A DNA stretch of 64,000 bases, from NCBI GenBank assembly GCA_037142435.1, contig JBAXAO010000001.1, positions 1 to 64,000 of the forward strand, read 5' to 3'. This document shows positions 8,471 through 17,628 of the stretch, in pieces. Position numbers and translations under genes: made by a program. The stretch's first letter is position 1, and the number at the start of each line of letters is the position of its first letter. Under the pieces are notes generated by a model. That model ran no database searches. It saw nothing but the letters and a program-made list of their open reading frames with translations, and had not been told where the DNA came from. Source of the DNA: CAIMZW01 sp037142435. GTDB lineage: Bacteria > Actinomycetota > Actinomycetes > Nanopelagicales > Nanopelagicaceae.

Positions 8471-10360
8471 ATGACCAATTCCAAGAAATTCCCGACTATT
8501 CGCGCGAGCAAAGTTGGTGCGGCTCCCGAATGGGCGGTACTCGAGCGAAAGCTGATTGCGATCATCAACGAATCGTCGTTGGAATTTGCCGATCGATATA
8601 CCAACAGCGATAACACCTTGATCTGGCGTAACGAGTGGCCGGGCTTTGATGGATCTGATGATCCGTATGAAGGCTTTATGAACTTCACGCTGCACTACAT
8701 CATGGGTGGGGATGAACGCCTAGATAAGCGCCATCGGGACATCTGGGATGCGATTACCTGGCAGTGGACTGAATACGGACAGGTGGTCGATGAGTTTGAT
8801 GAAGCGTACGACTGGATGCATCACGGCGAAGCGTTATTGGGTTTTTACTGGTTTGCGCTGGCCAACCCACACGTATTAAAAGATCGGCAACGGACGCGAA
8901 AGTTTGCGGCGCTGTATAACGGCGACAATCCCAAGGTGGATAACTGGGATCCGGAACATAAAATTATTAAGGCGCCCATCAACGGCAGCGGCGGCGCGCA
9001 TTACATTCACACCTGGGAGGACTGGGGTCCTAACCGTCAGATCTTGGAAGAGTACTTACCGCCCTTTGAAGATATAACCGGACAAGATCCTTACCAAAAG
9101 CGCACACCTTGGCATGACGATGCCATCTATGGCGAAATTCTGGAGAAGATCAATAAGCACATGGGGCAAGGCGATGTGCCGGTAAATCTGACTGCAACTG
9201 GATTAATGACGCATGCCTATATGTATGACCACGATGAGAAGTACAAGACCTGGACCCTGGAATATCTCGCCGCTTGGGTGGAACGCACCAAGCAAAACGG
9301 CGGTGTCATTCCGGACAACATTGGTCTGGATGGAAAGATCGGTACTTATAACGATGGCAAGTGGTGGGGTGGTTATTACGGCTGGCGCTGGCCACATGGC
9401 ACTTTGACGATCCTGGAACCACTAACGGTCGCTGGTGCCAATGCGGTCTTGCTGACAAAAGGCGATATGAGCCATCTGGATTTGGTGCGCTCGCAGATCG
9501 ATATGTTGTGGGAGAAGCGCATCGAAGAAGATGGCGCCATCAAATTACCAAATCGTCATTTTGATTCGGGTTGGCGCGACTACCGCATTCAACGAGCCAT
9601 CGATCCCATCATCGTCTGGAACATTTCGATGGATGAAGCTGATGCCCAGCGGGTAGAACGCGGTTGGCATCCCAGCAATGAGGAGATTTCGACCGAAGGT
9701 TATGTTTTAGGCAGTGCTCGTCCGCAACATACTGCCGCCTGGTTTGGATATATCCGTGGATATATGCCGGATTACCCGGAACGAATTTTGAAGAACAACT
9801 TAGAAGCGGTGGATTTCCAGATCAAGCGCTTCCGCAGCGAAGAATGGAATCCCTTCACGATGGATCACTATCGCGAAGCGATGTCGATCCACGATTGGCA
9901 GATCTTGCAACCTGCGATTCTGGAGGCACTGATTCATCTGACTCTTGGGGGCCCTATGCCGGCTTATCACGGGGGACACCTGCATGTTGCGGTTCGATAC
10001 TTTGATGTTGAAGGTGGCCGTCCTGGGTTGCCGGCGGATGTCGCAGCGCTGGTCGAAAAGATCACAGCCGATCTTGTCGAATTAACCTTGGTGAATACTT
10101 CAACAACTAGTGCTCGCAGCTTGGTCATTCAAGCAGGTGCGTTTGGCGAGCACCAGATCATCAGCGCATCGGAAAGAGGCGGCGAGTCAATTACCGTTGG
10201 TGGCAATCATCTGCAGGTAGATCTTCCGGCAGGTACTTCGATTTCATTGGTTTTGAATGTGAAGCGATTCGCAAATGATCCAACGTATGAAGGTCCATTC
10301 ACGCCACAGCAAAGCGATGTCAGCGTTCCAGCCACTATCACCGGCCGGACCCTTGGATAA
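8471..10360 (+). CDS. Uncharacterised 629-aa protein, probable carbohydrate-active alpha-helical enzyme
   Basis: I do not recognise a named family. The ATG at 8471 is preceded by GAAGGG; an upstream in-frame TTG would run into the divergent SDR gene. There is no signal peptide or membrane segment, so it is cytoplasmic. The first 500 residues are rich in Trp, Tyr, Asp and His in repeated helical stretches (for example WPGFDGSDDPYEGF, WDAITWQWTEYG, DWMHHGEALLGFYWFAL, WWGGYYGWRWPHG), as expected of an (alpha/alpha) toroid glycosidase or lyase-like fold. The last 110 residues look beta-rich (VELTLVNTSTTSARSLVI), like an accessory beta-sandwich. It is co-transcribed with an MFS permease and a 2-hydroxyacid dehydrogenase under a GntR-type operator. 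A role on an imported sugar or sugar acid is inference. Confidence 0.6.
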   Translation: MTNSKKFPTIRASKVGAAPEWAVLERKLIAIINESSLEFADRYTNSDNTLIWRNEWPGFDGSDDPYEGFMNFTLHYIMGGDERLDKRHRDIWDAITWQWTEYGQVVDEFDEAYDWMHHGEALLGFYWFALANPHVLKDRQRTRKFAALYNGDNPKVDNWDPEHKIIKAPINGSGGAHYIHTWEDWGPNRQILEEYLPPFEDITGQDPYQKRTPWHDDAIYGEILEKINKHMGQGDVPVNLTATGLMTHAYMYDHDEKYKTWTLEYLAAWVERTKQNGGVIPDNIGLDGKIGTYNDGKWWGGYYGWRWPHGTLTILEPLTVAGANAVLLTKGDMSHLDLVRSQIDMLWEKRIEEDGAIKLPNRHFDSGWRDYRIQRAIDPIIVWNISMDEADAQRVERGWHPSNEEISTEGYVLGSARPQHTAAWFGYIRGYMPDYPERILKNNLEAVDFQIKRFRSEEWNPFTMDHYREAMSIHDWQILQPAILEALIHLTLGGPMPAYHGGHLHVAVRYFDVEGGRPGLPADVAALVEKITADLVELTLVNTSTTSARSLVIQAGAFGEHQIISASERGGESITVGGNHLQVDLPAGTSISLVLNVKRFANDPTYEGPFTPQQSDVSVPATITGRTLG

Positions 10361-11471
10361 AGGCATTCAACGTCGGCTCCTAGCTCTATCAGGATCTATG
10401 GGCTTTTTGATGTATGGCCTGGGCTACACCGTGCCATTGGTGCGGCGCGATCTTCATATTTCGCGCGCCATCGCATCCATTCACCAATTGACATTCGCCT
10501 CGCTCTTGATGCTCAGTTCCTTTTTCTTGGCTCGGATTATTTCTCGTTACAACCCGACAATCGTGATGCGCATGGGCTGGCTCATTGTTGTGGTCGGAAC
10601 TTGCTTCTATACCTGGGGGCCAAATATCTGGGTAACTGTTCCCGGGTACTCCTTTTGTGCGATCGGTGCCACCTTTGTAAATAACACCAACGCAGCAACG
10701 CTGGGGCAAGCAAAAGGGAGTTCATTGCCGCTCATGTTGCGCACCACCGGAATCGCAACGGCTACCGGTGCATTCGCACCAACGATCATTGGTGCGTTGG
10801 TGGGCAGGGGAGCATCCTGGCGGCTGGTTCTTTTGATCTTTGTGTTGGTCGTAGGACTGATTTCTATGAAAGCGGTTCCGAATATTCCAGATCGTTCGCC
10901 CGTGAAATCGGCGACCGAGAAGAGTTTTGATAAAGAATTTTCACTCATGATGTCTTTGGGTTTAGCGGCAAACTTCATGGAAATTGGCGCCGGTGCCTGG
11001 GCGTTGGATCTTCTTATCGCACGAGGTTTAGGCAACTCGGCAGCGTTGGTTTTGGCTACTATTTTTAGCTTCGGAATTGCCTCTGGACGATTGGGCTTTT
11101 CTATGCGGGCAGATATCGGCGTAGTGAAGATCTGGACCTTCTCCACCATTGTGACTGCGGTGGGATTGGCGGTCATCATCGCAACTTCCAACGGCGGTTT
11201 AACGGTGTTGGGATTGATTATTGCCGCCATCGGCATTGGGCCTTTCGGAGGAATAGCGCTGGCCTTTGCCTCCGACAGCCCCAAGGGCGCTGATCTCGGC
11301 ATCTCTGCCAACGTTATTGGCGCAGCGCTTGCTATCGGAATTGGGCCGTGGGTAATCGGCACGGTCAGTGATGGTTGGGGATTTTCTGCGGCTTATTCCA
11401 TAACGGCGGCAATGCTCGTTGCTGCTACGGTGCTCTTTGTTATGGTGCAAAGAGATAGGACGCGCGCATGA
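10317..11471 (+). CDS. MFS transporter
   Basis: This major facilitator superfamily permease has about 12 hydrophobic segments in 384 residues. An in-frame start exists at 10275, but the ATG at 10317 gives a compact N-terminus directly before TM1 (LLALSGSMGFLMYGLGY); either start overlaps the end of the preceding gene. A GRGASWRLVLLIF segment and a central hydrophilic loop (SPVKSATEKSFDKE) separate the two six-helix halves. It ends in an ATGA overlap with the 2-hydroxyacid dehydrogenase. It probably imports the substrate handled by this three-gene operon, but the substrate cannot be read from sequence. Confidence 0.85.
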   Translation: MSAFQPLSPAGPLDKGIQRRLLALSGSMGFLMYGLGYTVPLVRRDLHISRAIASIHQLTFASLLMLSSFFLARIISRYNPTIVMRMGWLIVVVGTCFYTWGPNIWVTVPGYSFCAIGATFVNNTNAATLGQAKGSSLPLMLRTTGIATATGAFAPTIIGALVGRGASWRLVLLIFVLVVGLISMKAVPNIPDRSPVKSATEKSFDKEFSLMMSLGLAANFMEIGAGAWALDLLIARGLGNSAALVLATIFSFGIASGRLGFSMRADIGVVKIWTFSTIVTAVGLAVIIATSNGGLTVLGLIIAAIGIGPFGGIALAFASDSPKGADLGISANVIGAALAIGIGPWVIGTVSDGWGFSAAYSITAAMLVAATVLFVMVQRDRTRA

Positions 11472-12352
11472 TTTGGACAGAATGGTCGGATATTAAAATC
11501 CCGATTGGCCTAGAGGCTCTTTCCACAAATGGCATTGCGCCGTACGAATCCGATCTCGAGAAAGTCACCTTCTTTGTTCCGAAATACATGGCAGGTCGAG
11601 CCGGGTTGCTGCCAATGGCGAAGATGCCAAATCTCAAGGTGGTTCAATTGAATAGCGCCGGATATGACGATGCACTTCCGCTGTTGCCATCTGGCGTCAC
11701 CTTATGCAACGCCCGCGGAGTTCATGACACATCGACAGCCGAACTTGCAGTTGCCCTAGCAATCGGATCGCGGCGTGGTTTTGCGGATTTTTTCCGCAAT
11801 CAATCAACTGGCACATGGGTACATGAGACCCGAACATCGCTAGCGGATTCGCGTATCGGAATTGTTGGTTATGGCAGCATCGGAAAATTGCTCGAGCAAA
11901 TGCTCCAACCTTTCAGCGTTGAAACATTTGCTTTTTCTAAATCGGGTAGTAGCGGAAGTATCAAAATAGATGAGTTCGATACTTATTTACCAACACTGGA
12001 TATCGTCATATTGATTATGCCGTTAACGGATGAAAATCATCACTTCATTAACGCCAAGCGCTTAGCCGCGATGAAAGCTGGGTCTGTACTCATCAATGTG
12101 GCGCGCGGTGCAATTGTTGATACCGACGCTCTGGTTGCTGAACTGCAGCGTGGTCGAATTTATGCTGGGCTGGATGTCACCGATCCGGAACCGCTGCCGG
12201 TAGGACATGCGCTATGGAGTGCACCGAATGTTTTGATTACCCCACATATTGGGGGAGACAGCACAGCGTTTGAGCCGCGAGGTCGAAAATTGGTGGAGGA
12301 GCAATTAGAAAGACATGCCAGGAATATTCCGCTAATTAATGTTGTCGCTTAG
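11468..12352 (+). CDS. D-isomer-specific 2-hydroxyacid dehydrogenase family protein
   Basis: This is an NAD(P)-dependent reductase or oxidase of 2-hydroxy/2-keto acids. The cofactor motif VGYGSIG lies near residues 136-142. The catalytic Arg is in NVARGAIVDTD, the Glu in DVTDPEPLP and the His in ITPHIGG near 258, all in their usual order. At 294 residues it is slightly short, like GhrA/phosphoglycerate-dehydrogenase-like members. It is translationally coupled to the MFS gene (ATGA). It may interconvert glyoxylate/hydroxypyruvate with glycolate/glycerate, which would link it to the glycerate kinase nearby (inference). Confidence 0.88.
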   Translation: MIWTEWSDIKIPIGLEALSTNGIAPYESDLEKVTFFVPKYMAGRAGLLPMAKMPNLKVVQLNSAGYDDALPLLPSGVTLCNARGVHDTSTAELAVALAIGSRRGFADFFRNQSTGTWVHETRTSLADSRIGIVGYGSIGKLLEQMLQPFSVETFAFSKSGSSGSIKIDEFDTYLPTLDIVILIMPLTDENHHFINAKRLAAMKAGSVLINVARGAIVDTDALVAELQRGRIYAGLDVTDPEPLPVGHALWSAPNVLITPHIGGDSTAFEPRGRKLVEEQLERHARNIPLINVVA

Positions 12353-12417
12353 CTTAGAGCTAGTGAAACACTAACCTTCCGCTGCGGAACATCCCTGGAA
12401 CCATGTCAGTTGATTAG

Positions 12418-13539
12418 TTAAAGGATAGCAACTGTATGGGCATCTATGAAATCCCAGTCGTACTCAATACAGAGGCCTTCCCCCTTGGGAGCCATGACAT
12501 AGCCGTCCTGGATATCCAGTTGGGTTTTTGTCCCGAATTGGAAGTCGTCGAAGGGGAATAAGGTCTCGAAAAACTCGCAATTGACCATGGCCAGGCTGGG
12601 GTGAATCTGGACTTGTTCCAGCCCGTGATAGATCGTGGTGTGGAGTTCGCATTGCACCCCGAAGGCCTCGGCCACATGGGCAGTCTTCATGACGGCGGTA
12701 ATGCCCCCGCGCCAGGAGACATCGGTGCGGACGATGTCGGCTAGATCTTCTTTGATGTAATGGGCGGTTGAATAATGAGCACCGGCTACTACTTCGGTGC
12801 CGCAGATTGGAATATCTAACTTCTCGCGAAGTTTGCGCAAGCCATTGAAGTTAACGTCCAGCAGCGGCTCTTCCAACCAGCGATAGTTCAACTTCTCGAG
12901 TTCGCGTCCAGCCTTCAGCGCTTGCTCATAGGTATAGGAGATAACTGGATCGGCCATCAGGGTGAAGTCATCGCCCACGGCAGCACGTACGGCTCGGTAG
13001 CAAGCAATATCCAAGTCCAAGATTCCTGGTGGGTGAAGCTTGTAGCCCTTGTAGCCCTTGGCTTTAACGGCCAGCGCTTGGGCGACGTATTCATCGGGGC
13101 CAGGCAAGAACATCGACGACACGTAAAGTGGAACTTTTTCCCGTGATGCGCCCAGTAATCGGTAGACAGGTTGGTGCGCCATCTTGCCGACGATGTCCCA
13201 GCAAGCATTGTCGAAGGGGGCATAGGAATAAATCGGAACGTGGTTCCAACGTCGATCGAAGAGTTCGAAATCTTTCATGTTCTTGGCGCCATCGTGAGCC
13301 GAGCGTCCGATGAAGAAAGGCTTCACCTGCGACATAGTGGCGGCTGCAGCCTTGGCATCGAGCGCGCCGAAACCAAAGGAGGTGCCAGTTACTCCATCGG
13401 TAGTTGTCACCGTGATCACGGTGAAATCTGGGCGAGAGCCACCTGGCAATTGCACCGCCGAGACAGCATCTAGATTCTTGAGTTCATCTCCGCCTCTACA
13501 TGCTCTAATTTCAATATTGGCGATAACGCTGTCGGACAT
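12418..13539 (-). CDS. Mandelate racemase/muconate lactonizing enzyme family dehydratase or epimerase
   Basis: This enolase-superfamily enzyme has 373 residues. The capping domain is N-terminal. The barrel has the base motif GYKLHP (Lys-x-His, about residues 166-171), metal ligands in LMADPV, WLEEPL and GTEVV, and a C-terminal catalytic His in CELHTT. This Lys-x-His plus His arrangement is typical of the mandelate-racemase subgroup, most members of which dehydrate acid sugars. The exact acid sugar is not assignable. It has its own promoter with TTGACT and a perfect operator palindrome at its transcription start, and the GntR gene lies immediately upstream. Confidence 0.85.
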   Translation of the reverse strand: MSDSVIANIEIRACRGGDELKNLDAVSAVQLPGGSRPDFTVITVTTTDGVTGTSFGFGALDAKAAAATMSQVKPFFIGRSAHDGAKNMKDFELFDRRWNHVPIYSYAPFDNACWDIVGKMAHQPVYRLLGASREKVPLYVSSMFLPGPDEYVAQALAVKAKGYKGYKLHPPGILDLDIACYRAVRAAVGDDFTLMADPVISYTYEQALKAGRELEKLNYRWLEEPLLDVNFNGLRKLREKLDIPICGTEVVAGAHYSTAHYIKEDLADIVRTDVSWRGGITAVMKTAHVAEAFGVQCELHTTIYHGLEQVQIHPSLAMVNCEFFETLFPFDDFQFGTKTQLDIQDGYVMAPKGEGLCIEYDWDFIDAHTVAIL

Positions 13540-13565
13540 GAGCCCCCCTGGAATTGGAATGAGAA

Positions 13566-13612
13566 AATCCTATAGGATTGAAGCATACCTAATAGTAGGC
13601 GTAGTGAGTCAA
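13566..13612 (-). promoter_or_regulatory. Promoter with perfect palindromic GntR-type operator
   Basis: AATCCTATAGGATT at 13566-13579 is a perfect 14-bp palindrome. On the minus strand the -35 TTGACT (13607-13612), a 19-base spacer and the -10 TATGCT (13582-13587) place the transcription start inside the operator. It lies between the GntR gene and the 373-aa enolase-superfamily gene. Similar sequences occur at 8432 and 34262, and a weaker one at 17769. Confidence 0.7.
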
Positions 13613-13653
13613 GGGTTTTGTGAACGTGTTAAGAATTTATTTATATAGAAGTT

Positions 13654-14421
13654 TTAAAGATCGTTGATGGCTTCAGCGGCAGGAGAGAAGCGTTTCAACG
13701 AAGATTCAATGTGTTCATGCATCGCTAACTTGGCTGCTTTGGCATCACCACTAGTAATGGCCTTATAGATTTCATTGTGTTGCTTGATTGCCAGTTGGCC
13801 CGAGCCCGATTGGTAATACTGCTCGAATAATTCCGAGACGAATGCCGGACGATCTTCACCCGATACTAAATTGCGTTGATTGGCCAGGAACAGCCGGAAC
13901 AGGTGCAAGTGGCAATGCATCCGTTCAAATGCTTGATGTAGTGATTCATTGCCGCTGAGTTCTGCGATAAGAGAATGAAAACGTGCGTCGTGCTCGGTGA
14001 GAGCTTCGATTTTGCTATTGTCATCAAACTTCAGCGCCTCTTTGGCAATCTGCATCTCTTCTTTTAGTGCGGCTTTACCGTGAGCATCAATATGTTTGGC
14101 GGCTTGTTCTGCTGCCCAGGGCTCAATGAGTAGACGAAAACGGAAGAGATCACCAAATTCTTTTAGCGTGAGCAAATTGGTCGCGGAATATCCTTTGAGT
14201 GGTTCTTTGGCAATCAAGCCATCAGATTCGAGCCGAGCCAGTGCTTCACGAATAGGGGTTTGGGAAACGCCCAGGCGCAAGGAGAGGGCATCGATATTGA
14301 CGCGTTGACCCGGTGCGATCTCATGCGAGAAGACCATGGCCTTTACCATCTCGTAGGTTTCATCGGACAGTACGGAGCGACGAGGACCAGTTTTTGATGG
14401 TTGCGCAGATGATCTACTCAA
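13654..14421 (-). CDS. GntR-family transcriptional regulator, FadR/FCD subfamily
   Basis: The winged helix-turn-helix is N-terminal (about residues 20-85), with the recognition region LSLRLGVSQTPIREALARLE and the wing GLIAKEPLKGY. The C-terminal all-helical FCD ligand domain (about 90-235) contains the metal-site residues expected for the subfamily (Asp and His in HDARFHSLI, then later His residues near QHNEI and AMHEH). FCD regulators commonly sense sugar acids or other carboxylates. The start is TTG at 14421 with GGAG 6 bases upstream. It lies between the L-fuconate genes and the 373-aa dehydratase gene, and is the best candidate to bind the palindromes at 8432, 13566, 17769 and 34262 (inference). 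Confidence 0.92.
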   Translation of the reverse strand: MSRSSAQPSKTGPRRSVLSDETYEMVKAMVFSHEIAPGQRVNIDALSLRLGVSQTPIREALARLESDGLIAKEPLKGYSATNLLTLKEFGDLFRFRLLIEPWAAEQAAKHIDAHGKAALKEEMQIAKEALKFDDNSKIEALTEHDARFHSLIAELSGNESLHQAFERMHCHLHLFRLFLANQRNLVSGEDRPAFVSELFEQYYQSGSGQLAIKQHNEIYKAITSGDAKAAKLAMHEHIESSLKRFSPAAEAINDL

Positions 14422-14469
14422 TGGAGGCTCCAGTTACACCGGTCGCGCTAACTTCGCCGTTATCCGCAA

Positions 14470-15219
14470 CTACTTAGGCAATCGTAGACCATGCATTCCA
14501 CCATCGACGGCTAGAACGGTGCCGGTGGTCGAACCTTGGGCAGGATTGGCTAAGTACATAATGGCTCGAGCTACTTCGGGGGCTGACACCAGTCGTCCTA
14601 AAGGTTGGCGTGCTTCAAGAGCAGCCTTCTCGGCCGCTGGATCGTCGGCTAGTGAGAGTAAGCGCTCGACCCACGGAGTGTCTGCAGTTCCGGGATTAAC
14701 GCAATTGACCCGAATCTTCTCGCCGACAAGATCAGCAGCCATGGCCAATGTCAGAGAAAGAACTGCGCCTTTGCTGGCGCTATAGACGGCGCGCTTGGGT
14801 AGGCCCGCTGTGGCTGCGATAGAGCAGGTATTGACGATGGCGGCTGCTGTGGATGCGCGCAGGAGCGGCAAGGCCGCGGTGGTGACGCGACCGATTCCGG
14901 CAACATTGATATTCATGACTCGTGACCAGTCATCGTCGGTGGCATCAGCCACGGTGCCAACAGCGCCAACGCCGGCATTGTTTGCCAGGACATCTATGAC
15001 GTTGGTCATGGACTTTATTTTTTCAAAAGCAGTGGTGACGCTTGCGGTGATGCCGACATCGCACTCGATCCAGGTGGCATAAGGGGCCATCGCACCAGCT
15101 TGGATATCTAGACCAAAGACGGTGGCGCCAGATTCGTGGAGCGCCTTACTGACGGCTAGTCCGATTCCGGAGCCAGCTCCAGTAACAACGGCTGTGAGTC
15201 CTGAGAACTCTGTGCTCAT
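14470..15219 (-). CDS. SDR dehydrogenase, probable 2-keto-3-deoxy-L-fuconate dehydrogenase
   Basis: This classical SDR of 249 residues has TGAGSGIG (about residues 12-19), NNAG, a catalytic Ser in TCSIAA and YSASK. The C-terminal region NPGTADTPWVERLL followed by ARQPLGRLVSAPEVA and AVDGGMHGLRL closely resembles characterised 2-keto-3-deoxy-L-fuconate 4-dehydrogenases from recalled sequence. That enzyme oxidises 2-keto-3-deoxy-L-fuconate to the 2,4-diketo acid with NAD. Its start overlaps the stop of L-fuconate dehydratase by 4 bases, directly supporting the assignment. Confidence 0.85.
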   Translation of the reverse strand: MSTEFSGLTAVVTGAGSGIGLAVSKALHESGATVFGLDIQAGAMAPYATWIECDVGITASVTTAFEKIKSMTNVIDVLANNAGVGAVGTVADATDDDWSRVMNINVAGIGRVTTAALPLLRASTAAAIVNTCSIAATAGLPKRAVYSASKGAVLSLTLAMAADLVGEKIRVNCVNPGTADTPWVERLLSLADDPAAEKAALEARQPLGRLVSAPEVARAIMYLANPAQGSTTGTVLAVDGGMHGLRLPK

Positions 15220-16538
15220 GTGTTTTCTCCACTCTGTTGGTTTTGTGACCAGTAAGGACCGGAAGGGAAGAGATAGTGGTCGATACTGGCGTCAAACATT
15301 TGCGCTCCGGATCCAGGCAGGACCGGGGCGCGATAGAAACCATTTTCCACTTTGGCAGGTTCGACAAAATGCTCGTGCAAGTGATGGACATATTCGACGA
15401 CGCGCTTGTCGTGATGTCCGGAGACGGCAACTGCATCCCACATGGCTAAATGCTGAACCATTTCGCAGAGGCCTATGCCACCGGCGTGGGGACAGACGGG
15501 AATTCCGAATTTCTTTGCCAGCAAGATATTGGCGATATTTTCATTAACGCCAGCGACGCGCGTGGCATCTATTTGCATGACAGAGATTGCGTTCAACTGT
15601 AGAAGTTGTTTAAACATGATTCGATTTGCGGCATGTTCGCCAGTAGCCACCTTGGTAGGGGCCACCTCTTTAGCAATCCGAGCGTGACCGACCACATCAT
15701 CGGGGTGAGTGGGTTCTTCGATCCACTCTAATTTGAATTCCTGAAGTTGATTGACCCAAGCGATTGCATCATCAACGTCCCAGACCTGGTTGGCGTCGAT
15801 TGCAATGCGATAGTTAGGGCCGACAAGTTGGCGTACCTTGGTTAGACGTCGGCGATCATCATCAATAGATTTTCCGCACTTGTACTTCACCAAAGTAAAA
15901 CCATCGTTGATCGCTTCGGTTGTTAACCGAAGCATCTTCTCATCGTCATAGCCCAACCAGCCAGGTGTAGTCGTATAAGCAGGTACGCCTACGTCGACTA
16001 GTTGGGCTTCATGACGTGCCTTATTTGCTTCCCCCGAATGCAAAATTGCTAAGGCATCTTCTGGTGTTAATGCATCGCTGATATAGCGAAAATCAATAGC
16101 CGAAACAATTTGCTCCGGAGTCATATCGGAAAGAAGCTTCCACAATGGAACTCCGCGCTCTTTAGCGAAGAGATCCCATAAGGCATTGACGACCGCACCC
16201 TGCGCCATATGAAAGACGCCTTTATCGGTACCTAACCAACGCAACTGGCTATCGGAAGAAAGATCGCGTCCGATCTGGCCGATGTTGGTGAAAGCATCGG
16301 CTGTTGTCAGTCCGATAATTCGCGCCGCCAGGATTTCAATGGCTTTGATCTGCACATCGTTACCGCGGCCAATGGTGAAGACCAGCGAATCGCCGGAGAG
16401 GCTGGGGATCGAGGTGTAGATGCGTAAGTAGGCGGCCGAGTAATCAGGATCGGCATTCATGGCATCGGACCCATCCAGCATGGTGCTGGTAGGAAAGCGC
16501 ACATCAAACGCGCGGACGTCGGTGATTGTTAGAGTCAT
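15216..16538 (-). CDS. fucD: L-fuconate dehydratase
   Basis: This enolase-superfamily dehydratase converts L-fuconate to 2-keto-3-deoxy-L-fuconate. The N-terminus contains VRFPTSTMLDGSDAMN and FTIGRGNDVQ, a pattern specific to L-fuconate dehydratases (the ENOSF1 family). The barrel has the Lys-x-Lys base pair in LVKYKCG, metal ligands in IAIDANQ, WIEEPTH and ATGEHA, and a catalytic His in CPHAGG. The length of 440 is normal. It is coupled by ATGA overlap to the predicted next enzyme of the pathway, and the upstream enolase-superfamily gene ends 4 bases before it. Confidence 0.93.
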   Translation of the reverse strand: MTLTITDVRAFDVRFPTSTMLDGSDAMNADPDYSAAYLRIYTSIPSLSGDSLVFTIGRGNDVQIKAIEILAARIIGLTTADAFTNIGQIGRDLSSDSQLRWLGTDKGVFHMAQGAVVNALWDLFAKERGVPLWKLLSDMTPEQIVSAIDFRYISDALTPEDALAILHSGEANKARHEAQLVDVGVPAYTTTPGWLGYDDEKMLRLTTEAINDGFTLVKYKCGKSIDDDRRRLTKVRQLVGPNYRIAIDANQVWDVDDAIAWVNQLQEFKLEWIEEPTHPDDVVGHARIAKEVAPTKVATGEHAANRIMFKQLLQLNAISVMQIDATRVAGVNENIANILLAKKFGIPVCPHAGGIGLCEMVQHLAMWDAVAVSGHHDKRVVEYVHHLHEHFVEPAKVENGFYRAPVLPGSGAQMFDASIDHYLFPSGPYWSQNQQSGENT

Positions 16539-16542
16539 CTAT

Positions 16543-17628
16543 CTAAGCCAAATACTTCTCTAGGCCTTTAGGTACGCCACTTTCGGCCCATTGGCCCTCG
16601 TAGCCCACACCAGGATCTTTTGGTCCATGAACTAATCCATTGGCATCAACCAGGGATTCGCGCGAAGTTGGATTGCCCCAAACCAATGATTCGTAATAAG
16701 TGTTGTTCTTTATTGCCATACAGAGATGAGCGCTTTCTAGGCCCATGCCGTGTACTTCAGCGCGAAGGTGATATGCATCGGCCAGGTGGGCGATTCGCAT
16801 TGCTCCGGTAAATCCACCGCGCAGGAAGGTGCTGGTACGTAAGCCAGTCGCCACTCCGGTGGCGGCGAAATCACCCGCACTCATATGCGCACCATCTGTG
16901 ACTTCACCCAACAATAACGGGATCCGAACTCGTTCACCCAACCACTTGTAAGCAGTGATGGAAAATTCTTTCATTGGCTCCTCGTACCACATGAAGCCGG
17001 CGTCATAGAGTGCGTTGCCAAGGTAAACGGCGTCCATCAAATCAAAACCAGCAGAGCCGTCGTACATCAATGGAATGTCATCGCCAACATGTTCGCGCAA
17101 CTTATGTCCGAGCAGCGCATCTTTCTTGGCATCACCAAAGGCATGCAATTTGATAGCGGGGTAGCCCAGGGCAAGGCATTGGTCTGCGATATCAAGAAAT
17201 TCTTCAATAGAAGAATAAGTAACGGTCGATGCATAAGCTTGAATGGATTCGCGATATCCGCCCAGCAATTTCCAAATGGGAAGTTTGGCGGCCTTACCGG
17301 CGATGTCCCACAACGCAACGTCGACAACGTGAGCCATGTTTGGCGCGAATCGTTCAATGCGATCAAGTTCCCAAGCGCGCTCCCACAGGTATTCGCGATT
17401 CAAAGGATCTTGTCCGATTAATTCGGCGCGAAAACGTCGCTCTACATAGTCTTTAAGAATCACGCCTCGAGTTGCTTGGGCAAAGCCAGTGATACCAATA
17501 TCAGTTTGGATTACGAGCCAGCCGACGGTGATGGCTGGGTCCGAACCAGGCAAACCTTGCCGCCAAACGAATGCAGGGGAGTGGGCAGGGCGATCGACAA
17601 GTACAACGTCCACGCTCGTAATCTTCAT
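16543..17628 (-). CDS. Mandelate racemase/muconate lactonizing enzyme family protein
   Basis: This is a second enolase-superfamily acid-sugar enzyme of 361 residues. The Lys-x-His motif AIKLHAFGD lies near 160-168, metal ligands occur in MYDGSAG, WYEEPM and LLGEVTDG, and a His sits in VHGMG. The capping domain contains the VALWDIAGK motif. Specificity is unknown. It is the first gene of the minus-strand operon with fucD, the SDR and GntR, and AAGAGGCAG precedes its ATG. It might dehydrate a second acid sugar entering the same route, for example a C4 or C5 stereoisomer of fuconate (inference). Confidence 0.85.
   Translation of the reverse strand: MKITSVDVVLVDRPAHSPAFVWRQGLPGSDPAITVGWLVIQTDIGITGFAQATRGVILKDYVERRFRAELIGQDPLNREYLWERAWELDRIERFAPNMAHVVDVALWDIAGKAAKLPIWKLLGGYRESIQAYASTVTYSSIEEFLDIADQCLALGYPAIKLHAFGDAKKDALLGHKLREHVGDDIPLMYDGSAGFDLMDAVYLGNALYDAGFMWYEEPMKEFSITAYKWLGERVRIPLLLGEVTDGAHMSAGDFAATGVATGLRTSTFLRGGFTGAMRIAHLADAYHLRAEVHGMGLESAHLCMAIKNNTYYESLVWGNPTSRESLVDANGLVHGPKDPGVGYEGQWAESGVPKGLEKYLA

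Noticed and set aside
12361..12389. Two small hairpins (TAGTG/CACTA and TTCCG/CGGAA) between convergent genes
   Set aside because: Stems are only 5 bp and no T run follows on either strand, so a terminator is not supported.
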